Assembly: GCA_002401345.1 (NCBI GenBank)
Contig: NVSU01000011.1
Span: 54-39,015 of the forward strand
Direction: 5' to 3'
DNA length: 38,962 nucleotides
DNA from: Candidatus Wolfebacteria bacterium
GTDB lineage: Bacteria > Patescibacteriota > Minisyncoccia > Phycocordibacterales > NVSU01
Part shown: one piece after another, positions 32,815 through 38,962 of the stretch
Numbering within the stretch: the first letter of the stretch is position 1
Layout of the letters: each line of letters begins with the position of its first letter
Position numbers and translations under genes: made by a program
The notes under the pieces: model-generated
What the model saw: the letters and a program-made list of their open reading frames with translations, nothing else
What the model was told of the DNA's origin: nothing
The model's database searches: none

Positions 32815-34959
32815 ATGCCTAAAAAAGAGGTCAAAAAGGCCGTAAAAAAAGACATGAGTAAATATGGAGCCAAAGACATCTCAGTACTTGAGGGTCTTGA
32901 ACCTGTACGTAAGCGTCCGGGTATGTATATTGGTTCTACAGGACCAGATGGACTACATCACCTTATTATAGAGATCTTTGATAACTCTCGTGATGAGGCT
33001 ATGGCAGGGTTCTGTAACAATATTGAGATCGTGCTTCTTCCAGGTAATAGAGTTCGTGTAGCAGATAATGGGCGAGGAATTCCTGTTGACATACATCCCA
33101 AAACAAAAGTTTCAGCACTTGAAACTGTAATGACGACACTTCATGCAGGAGGAAAGTTCGGCGAGGGTGGATATGAAGTATCTGGGGGACTTCATGGTGT
33201 TGGTGCGTCTGTGGTAAATGCGCTCTCAACATTCGCACGGGCCGAAGTCCATCGAGATGGAGGTAAATATATTCAGGAATATAAGATTGGCCAAAAGAAA
33301 GCTGCAGTTAAAAAAATTGCACCTTCAAAGAAGAAAGGAACGATAATTACATTTGAACCTGACGTTAGTATATTCAAAGAAGTAATATTTGATATGAATA
33401 GACTCGTTGATCACATGCGTCAGCAAGCATATCTGGTAAAGGAACTTCGCATTACTGTACTCGATGCTCGAGAGTATGAGGGAAAAATTGATCTAGAAGA
33501 CAAAAAAGGAGGTGACCGTGTATTTTACTTTAAAGAATTAGGACTTGAGGTACCATCAAAAGCATTTTATTTTGAAGGCGGGTTAGTATCTTTGATTTCT
33601 TTTTATAATGAAACTCAAAAGCCGGTACACAAGCATATTTTTTATGTTGAGAAAAAGCATGAGGAAGAAGGGAAGGAAACTGTAGGTGTCGAAGTTGCGC
33701 TTCAATATGTGGATGATATCAGTGCTCGAATAGTTCCATTTGCAAACAATATTTATAACTCAGAAGGAGGAATGCATGTAACCGGATTCAAGACAGCACT
33801 TACGCGACATTTAAATAACTATGCGAAGAAAAGTAAGCTTGTAAAAGAAGCAGACGGTAATTTTACGGGTGATGACGTACTTGAAGGACTTACAGTAGTT
33901 ATTTCGCTTAAAATGCATGAGATTCAGTTTGAAGGGCAAACAAAGGCTAAATTGGGATCAACCGAGGCACGAGGGGCAGTAGAATCTATATTTGGGGAAG
34001 CATTTTCAGCATTCCTGGAGGAAAATCCAGATGACGCAAAAGCTATCATAAACAAAGTGACGTTGGCTCTACGGGCACGAAAAGCTGCTAAAGCTGCCAA
34101 GGACAGCGTGCTACGAAAGGGAGCACTCGAAGGAATGATGCTTCCTGGTAAACTTGCTGATTGTCAGACTAAGGATCCTAATGAGGCTGAAATCTTTATT
34201 GTTGAGGGAGATTCCGCCGGTGGTAGCGCAAAAATGGGACGAGATCGTAGAACTCAAGCAATTTTACCGCTTCGTGGAAAAATTTTGAATGTGGAGCGGG
34301 CGCGAATTGATAAAATGATTGCATCGAAGGAAATCAAAGCACTCGTGATTGCATTGGGAACATCTATTGGAGATACATTTGATGTGGAGAAAGTAAGATA
34401 TAAGAAACTGATTATCGCAACTGATGCCGATGTTGATGGTGCGCACATTACAACACTTCTGCTCACGTTATTTTATAGATACTTTAAGCCAGTTATAGAA
34501 GAGGGGTATTTGTATGTAGCTCAACCTCCGCTTTATAAAATCAAGCAAGGAAAGAAGATTCAATATGTGTACACAGAAGAAGAGAAAATAGCGATTGTTG
34601 GGACAGATATACCTGAAATAAGTGAAGATCAAGAGGATGAAGTTGAGGAGACAGAAGGCGACGAAATCCCGACTGAAAGCGTCGGGAAAGATACAAAAGG
34701 ATCAAAAGGGCCTGTCCGCGATAGTGGGAAAAAGAAAGCACAGAAGTTCCATATCCAAAGATATAAAGGTCTTGGTGAAATGAATCCAGAAGAATTATGG
34801 GAAACAACCATGGATCCTGAAACAAGGACACTGAAGCAAATTACTATCAAAGATGCACAAGGAGCTGATAAAATATTTGATACGCTCATGGGAGCTGAGG
34901 TTGCCCCGCGAAAGGCATTTATTCAAAACAATGCAAAACTCGCTGAAATTGATATTTAA
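32815..34959 (+). CDS. gyrB: DNA gyrase/topoisomerase IIA subunit B
   Basis: LEGLEPVRKRPGMYIGSTGPDGLHHL, VADNGRGIPVDIHP, YEVSGGLHGVGASVVNALS, EIFIVEGDSAGGSAKMGRDRRTQAILPLRGKILNVE, QRYKGLGEMNPEELWETTMDP. Confidence 0.96.
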   Translation: MPKKEVKKAVKKDMSKYGAKDISVLEGLEPVRKRPGMYIGSTGPDGLHHLIIEIFDNSRDEAMAGFCNNIEIVLLPGNRVRVADNGRGIPVDIHPKTKVSALETVMTTLHAGGKFGEGGYEVSGGLHGVGASVVNALSTFARAEVHRDGGKYIQEYKIGQKKAAVKKIAPSKKKGTIITFEPDVSIFKEVIFDMNRLVDHMRQQAYLVKELRITVLDAREYEGKIDLEDKKGGDRVFYFKELGLEVPSKAFYFEGGLVSLISFYNETQKPVHKHIFYVEKKHEEEGKETVGVEVALQYVDDISARIVPFANNIYNSEGGMHVTGFKTALTRHLNNYAKKSKLVKEADGNFTGDDVLEGLTVVISLKMHEIQFEGQTKAKLGSTEARGAVESIFGEAFSAFLEENPDDAKAIINKVTLALRARKAAKAAKDSVLRKGALEGMMLPGKLADCQTKDPNEAEIFIVEGDSAGGSAKMGRDRRTQAILPLRGKILNVERARIDKMIASKEIKALVIALGTSIGDTFDVEKVRYKKLIIATDADVDGAHITTLLLTLFYRYFKPVIEEGYLYVAQPPLYKIKQGKKIQYVYTEEEKIAIVGTDIPEISEDQEDEVEETEGDEIPTESVGKDTKGSKGPVRDSGKKKAQKFHIQRYKGLGEMNPEELWETTMDPETRTLKQITIKDAQGADKIFDTLMGAEVAPRKAFIQNNAKLAEIDI

Positions 34960-34974
34960 TGCTAAATTATACAC

Positions 34975-35442
34975 ATGGAAACACCTCCCAGAATTGAATC
35001 AGATCCAATAAGACTGAATGTAGAAGAACAAAAGGAGTTATTGGAAAATAATCTTTCAAATCTTTTAAATAACCTCGATTCATTTCCAGAACCAGGAACT
35101 AAAGTTTTTGAACTCTTTGAAGAGAAACTAATGAAAGATTCTGGTTATTTTGGAAGGGTTATAAATAACTTAACAAGTATATCTAATGCCTCTACATTAG
35201 CAAAAGTACTTTCTCTCGGTTCTGCATTTTGGGGTGTATCCGAAGGAGTACCCGATGTTTTCTCGGGTGTTGAATCCTCACAATACGGACTTACTTTTTC
35301 AGGACTTATCGAATTGGGATTAGGATTAGGTGTGGGGAAATTGCTACTCAATAAAGCTAGAAAACTGGAAAGTAAGTTTGATAGATTTAATAAAGTACTT
35401 CAGGATATATCAGAGAAAAATTTAAAAGGAAATGAAATATAG
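34975..35442 (+). CDS. hypothetical protein
   Basis: 155-aa ORF, partly hydrophobic centre. Confidence 0.55.
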   Translation: METPPRIESDPIRLNVEEQKELLENNLSNLLNNLDSFPEPGTKVFELFEEKLMKDSGYFGRVINNLTSISNASTLAKVLSLGSAFWGVSEGVPDVFSGVESSQYGLTFSGLIELGLGLGVGKLLLNKARKLESKFDRFNKVLQDISEKNLKGNEI

Positions 35443-35445
35443 TTT

Positions 35446-35595
35446 ATGAATAAAGATGACTTTTTACAATTAGCCCAAAAAATTAAGGATAATACAATAT
35501 CTGATACTGAAAAATTGTCCTTATTGAAATTTTTAAATTCAGAAATAGAAATGTTATCTCAAGTCTTTGGAGATTTTAAAAAAGAATTGGAATAA
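35446..35595 (+). CDS. small hypothetical protein (49 aa)
   Basis: MNKDDFLQLAQKIKDNTISDTEKLSLLKFLNSEIEMLSQVFGDFKKELE*, 3 nt after the previous stop. Confidence 0.5.
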   Translation: MNKDDFLQLAQKIKDNTISDTEKLSLLKFLNSEIEMLSQVFGDFKKELE

Positions 35596-35638
35596 AAAAA
35601 TCCCCGTGATGGGGATTTTTTTATTCCAATTCTTTTTT
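35578..35638. terminator. bidirectional terminator, 28-bp perfect inverted repeat
   Basis: AAAAAAGAATTGGAATAAAAAAATCCCC-GTGAT-GGGGATTTTTTTATTCCAATTCTTTTTT. Confidence 0.93.
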
Positions 35639-35815
35639 GATGAGTTCCTTTAATTCTGTGATATGTTCTTCTTTGTCGTTGATCATTTTCTCCCAGAATA
35701 CTTTGCTCTCAGGTGAATTCTCAGAGTCTTTCACATAGTCTTTCTTTATTCTCCACAGGCTCTTATGTTCAATTGTAACTTGCATCATTAGATTATATAG
35801 ATTGTTTTCAAACAT
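35621..35815 (-). CDS. small hypothetical protein (64 aa)
   Basis: MFENNLYNLMMQVTIEHKSLWRIKKDYVKDSENSPESKVFWEKMINDKEEHITELKELIKKELE. Confidence 0.6.
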   Translation of the reverse strand: MFENNLYNLMMQVTIEHKSLWRIKKDYVKDSENSPESKVFWEKMINDKEEHITELKELIKKELE

Positions 35816-35821
35816 GATATA

Positions 35822-37591
35822 TTACTTTTTATTTTTAATTTTATTTTCCAATAACGTTATGAAATCTGCCATTGTAATGTATTCATGACGTTCATTGTCT
35901 CGACCTTCAACGGTTATTTTTTTATATTCGATTTCTTTGTCTCCAATTACAACCAAGTATGGAATTTTTTGCATCTTAGATTGACGAATTCTCTTACCAA
36001 GACTCTCACTTTCTCCCATCCACTCAACTCGTATTCCTAGCTTAAGAAGTGCATCGTACACTTCCTTTGCATACTCACCATGTTTATCTTCTGCAATTGG
36101 AAGCACTGCAACCTGAGTAGGGGAAAGCCATAGCGGGAAGCTTCCAGCGTAGTGTTCGATTAAAAATGCCATGATTCTCTCTATTGCCCCTACTGATGAA
36201 CGATGAATCACTATCGGTTCCTTTTCCTTGCCGTCACTATCTGTAAATGTAAGTTCAAACCGTTTTGGCATCACAAAATCATACTGTACTGTAAATGCAG
36301 TATCCTCTTTTCCAAGCACGTTTTTCATCTGAATATCAATTTTAGGGCCATAAAATGAGGCCTCATTTTGAGCTTCTACAAATGGAACCCTTCGCTTCTT
36401 TAATACATTTCGCAATATCCCTTCTGCTACATCCCATGCATTGTCATCCTTGAAGTATTTTTCTTCTTCATCTCTATTGCCGAGTGAGAGCCGGTAAGAA
36501 TAATTCTCGCCTAAATTTAATCCAAACACTTTTGCAATGTATTCTATAAGGTCAAGTGCTCCATCAACTTCTTCTTGTGCCTGTGTTGTATCTCGACAAA
36601 TAATATGAGCATCTGCGAGACAAAAGCTACGTACTCTCATGAGTCCGCTGAGTTCTCCTGATTGCTCATATCTATAGAGTTGTGCAAGTTCAGCTATGCG
36701 AAGTGGTAACTCTCTGTAACTTCGAGGCTTACTTAAATAGAGTTCAAAATGATGAGGACACGTCATTGGGCGAAGCATATATTCATCTTCATCAATTACC
36801 ATGGGGGTATACATAGAATCCTTATAGTACGGATAGTGGCCAGATTTTTTATAAAGGTCGATTCGTGCCATATCAGGAGTTCTCACATGTTTATAACCAC
36901 GTCGTATTTCTTCATCGACAATAAAACGCTCTACTTCTCGTCGTATCGTGGCACCTTTATCAGTCCATAAAGGCAGACCCTTTCCGACAATATCAGAAAA
37001 GACAAAGAGTCCTAATTCTTTACCAAGTTTTCTGTGATCTCTTTCTTTCGCTTCTGCGAGCATCTTTTCATATTCATCCAAATCTTTTTTTGTTTCAAAT
37101 GCGAGACCGTATATTCGTGTAAGTTGTGTATTATTTTCATCACCTCTCCAGTACGCCCCTGCAATATGACTCAATTTAAATGCATCGGCATTTATTTTCT
37201 TCATATCTTCTATGTGTCCGCCCTTACATAAATCCGTGAATCCGCCAGCTGGCGGACCAGATGTATAGAGTGTTATATCTTCTTTTTTTGAAACGATTTC
37301 ATCTATGAGTTCTTGCTTATAGGGATTGTCTTTAAAGAAATCTTTTGCTTCTTTCTCGGATACTTTTTTCTCTGAAAATGTATCCCATGTATTCAGCATT
37401 TTCTTCATTTTCTTTTGAATTACAGAAAGGTCTTTGTCGGAAAGTGGTTTTGAAAATTCGAAGTCATAATAGAATCCATTATCAATGGCTGGCCCAATCG
37501 CAGTTTTTGTATCTGGCCATAGTTCTAATACTGCAGCAGCAAGTAAATGTGCCAGTGAGTGTCTCATATTTTGTAAATCTTTTTTGTCCAT
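35822..37591 (-). CDS. thrS: threonine--tRNA ligase, no TGS domain
   Basis: MRHSLAHLLAAAVLELWPDTKTAIGPAIDNGFYYDF, MLRPMTCPHHFELYLSKPRSYRELPLRIAELAQLYRYEQSGELSGLMRVRSFCLADAHI. Confidence 0.96.
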   Translation of the reverse strand: MDKKDLQNMRHSLAHLLAAAVLELWPDTKTAIGPAIDNGFYYDFEFSKPLSDKDLSVIQKKMKKMLNTWDTFSEKKVSEKEAKDFFKDNPYKQELIDEIVSKKEDITLYTSGPPAGGFTDLCKGGHIEDMKKINADAFKLSHIAGAYWRGDENNTQLTRIYGLAFETKKDLDEYEKMLAEAKERDHRKLGKELGLFVFSDIVGKGLPLWTDKGATIRREVERFIVDEEIRRGYKHVRTPDMARIDLYKKSGHYPYYKDSMYTPMVIDEDEYMLRPMTCPHHFELYLSKPRSYRELPLRIAELAQLYRYEQSGELSGLMRVRSFCLADAHIICRDTTQAQEEVDGALDLIEYIAKVFGLNLGENYSYRLSLGNRDEEEKYFKDDNAWDVAEGILRNVLKKRRVPFVEAQNEASFYGPKIDIQMKNVLGKEDTAFTVQYDFVMPKRFELTFTDSDGKEKEPIVIHRSSVGAIERIMAFLIEHYAGSFPLWLSPTQVAVLPIAEDKHGEYAKEVYDALLKLGIRVEWMGESESLGKRIRQSKMQKIPYLVVIGDKEIEYKKITVEGRDNERHEYITMADFITLLENKIKNKK

Positions 37592-37689
37592 AACGTATAT
37601 CGTACCATATTATAGGTTGACCGAGTATATTGTGAATTTTGTGAAATAAGGCTTGATACTCAGATATAAATACGCTATACTGGCCCCAT

Positions 37690-37920
37690 ATGGTAATACG
37701 AATGCGACATACGAGGGCTCATACAGCCAATAGACGTTCACATCATGCACTTAAAAGTGCAGCTATTTCCTCCTGTTCAAACTGTGGTCAATCTCATGTT
37801 CGACATACAGTATGTATAAAATGCGGATATTACAGAGGAAAACAAGTTATTAACATGGTACAAAAACTTGAGAAGAAACAAGCGAAGCTGAAGGCGAAGG
37901 AAAAAGAGGAACAGAAATAG
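37690..37920 (+). CDS. rpmF: 50S ribosomal protein L32
   Basis: MRHTRAHTANRRSHHALKSAAISSCSNCGQSHVRHTVCIKCGYYRGKQVI; true start may be the internal ATG at 37702. Confidence 0.9.
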   Translation: MVIRMRHTRAHTANRRSHHALKSAAISSCSNCGQSHVRHTVCIKCGYYRGKQVINMVQKLEKKQAKLKAKEKEEQK

Positions 37921-37965
37921 TTAGACACTTACAAGTTTTCTAAATTTATTCTACAATATAACTAT

Positions 37966-38865
37966 ATGGCAAATAGGCACCTTTCAAGATCTATTGTTCT
38001 ACAAACTCTATTTGAGTGGGACTTTAATAATAAGAAAGACGATGAACTCGATATTATTCTCGATCGAGATATAAAAGAATTTGCTCCAGGCGTGGAGGAC
38101 TTTTCTTTTATGAAGGATCTTTCTAAACACATAATAAAGAAAAAGAAAGTAATTGATGAAATTATAGTAAAAGCTGCGCCCGAGTGGCCACTTGATAAAA
38201 TATCAGTAGTCGATCGAAATATTTTACGCATAGGTCTTTATGAGCTTTTATTTGGTGATCGCGAACAAGTTCCACCGAAAGTTGCCATCAACGAAGCTAT
38301 CGAACTTGCTAAAACATTTGGAGGCGAGAACAGTAGTAAATTCGTAAATGGAGTATTGGGTGCAGTGTATAAAGAAATCGGCGAGCCAGGAAAAGATGAT
38401 ACAAGAAAAAAGAAAAAAGAACCTATAGATATCTCTAAACTTCCTGTAGAGTTACTTGGTGGTGCGGTTGTATATAGTAGAGATGGTTCAGATATTTATC
38501 TTGCGCTTGTTCATGATGTATTTGGATTCTGGACACTTTCAAAAGGTCACATAGAAGAAGGTGAAGATGAGAAACAGGGAACTATTCGCGAAATAAAAGA
38601 GGAGATTGGACTGGATGTAAAAATTATAGAAAAACTAGGAGAAAATGAATATGTTGCATCTCATCCTGAAAAAGGTAAAATACGTAAACACGTGTCATAT
38701 TTTTTGACCGAGGCACCGTACAAGGAACTTACATTAGGAAGTTCTGGTGGTCTCGATGATACAAGGTGGTTTACGCTTGACGAAATAGGGAGTCTTAAAA
38801 TTTATGACGATATCGTCCCGCTTTTGACCCAAGCAATTGAAATTATTAGTTTAGAAAAAAAATAA
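37966..38865 (+). CDS. NusB-like antitermination factor fused to a Nudix hydrolase domain
   Basis: NusB: RSIVLQTLFEWDF...VDRNILRIGLYELLFGDREQVPPKVAINEAIELAKTFGGENSSKFVNGVLGAV; Nudix box GHIEEGEDEKQGTIREIKEEIGL. Confidence 0.93.
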   Translation: MANRHLSRSIVLQTLFEWDFNNKKDDELDIILDRDIKEFAPGVEDFSFMKDLSKHIIKKKKVIDEIIVKAAPEWPLDKISVVDRNILRIGLYELLFGDREQVPPKVAINEAIELAKTFGGENSSKFVNGVLGAVYKEIGEPGKDDTRKKKKEPIDISKLPVELLGGAVVYSRDGSDIYLALVHDVFGFWTLSKGHIEEGEDEKQGTIREIKEEIGLDVKIIEKLGENEYVASHPEKGKIRKHVSYFLTEAPYKELTLGSSGGLDDTRWFTLDEIGSLKIYDDIVPLLTQAIEIISLEKK

Positions 38866-38889
38866 GCGAAGCGAACTTTATTTTTCTTA

Positions 38890-38962
38890 ACCCCAGTGAA
38901 ATGATTTTCAACCTGAAAATCATTCTTCAAAATAATTTTATAATTATAAAATTATTTTGAAG
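38890..38962. repeat. CCCCAGTGAAAT hairpin element, copy 2, cut by window end
   Basis: ACCCCAGTGAAAT, AATGATTTTCA-ACC-TGAAAATCATT, then a perfect 38-bp palindrome 38925-38962. Confidence 0.75.

Noticed and set aside
37592-37689. Possible T-box leader upstream of thrS
   Set aside because: No T-box motif or specifier stem recognisable in the short spacer.

Overview
This 39-kb window looks like a Candidate Phyla Radiation (Patescibacteria/Parcubacteria-like) genome segment. That placement is inferred from streamlined housekeeping genes, small AT-rich spacers and many surface or small membrane proteins. Recognisable genes are rplJ (with L10 leader), rplL, a 23S-5S rRNA locus with no 16S, rodA, a VanX-type dipeptidase, folD, a PAP2 phosphatase, secD, secF, lemA, htpX, tRNA-Ser(GGA), msrB, a DUF389 protein, a UvrD-like helicase-nuclease, pheS, pheT, gyrB, thrS, rpmF and a NusB-Nudix fusion. 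The strongest unusual signal is a set of small non-autonomous elements. (1) Four elements of exactly 120 bp have TCCCGTTAGAGAT-type ends and 4-bp direct repeats (TGAA/TGTA). Two of them are inverted near-identical copies about 15 kb apart. Elements of the set abut rodA and the PAP2 gene so that each start codon is built from the element's last base plus the target duplication. (2) A sister family has TCCCGTAGTAGAAAA ends (129 and 74 bp). (3) Short palindromes are embedded in frame in a RAYT transposase, rplL, pheT, gyrB, thrS and msrB. (4) A CCCCAGTGAAAT hairpin element occurs near rplL and again at the window end. The 23S rRNA carries two ORF-less group I introns (L1931-like and L2593-like) and two mutually homologous, inverted IVS-like inserts. 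All assignments are by eye; no database search was run.
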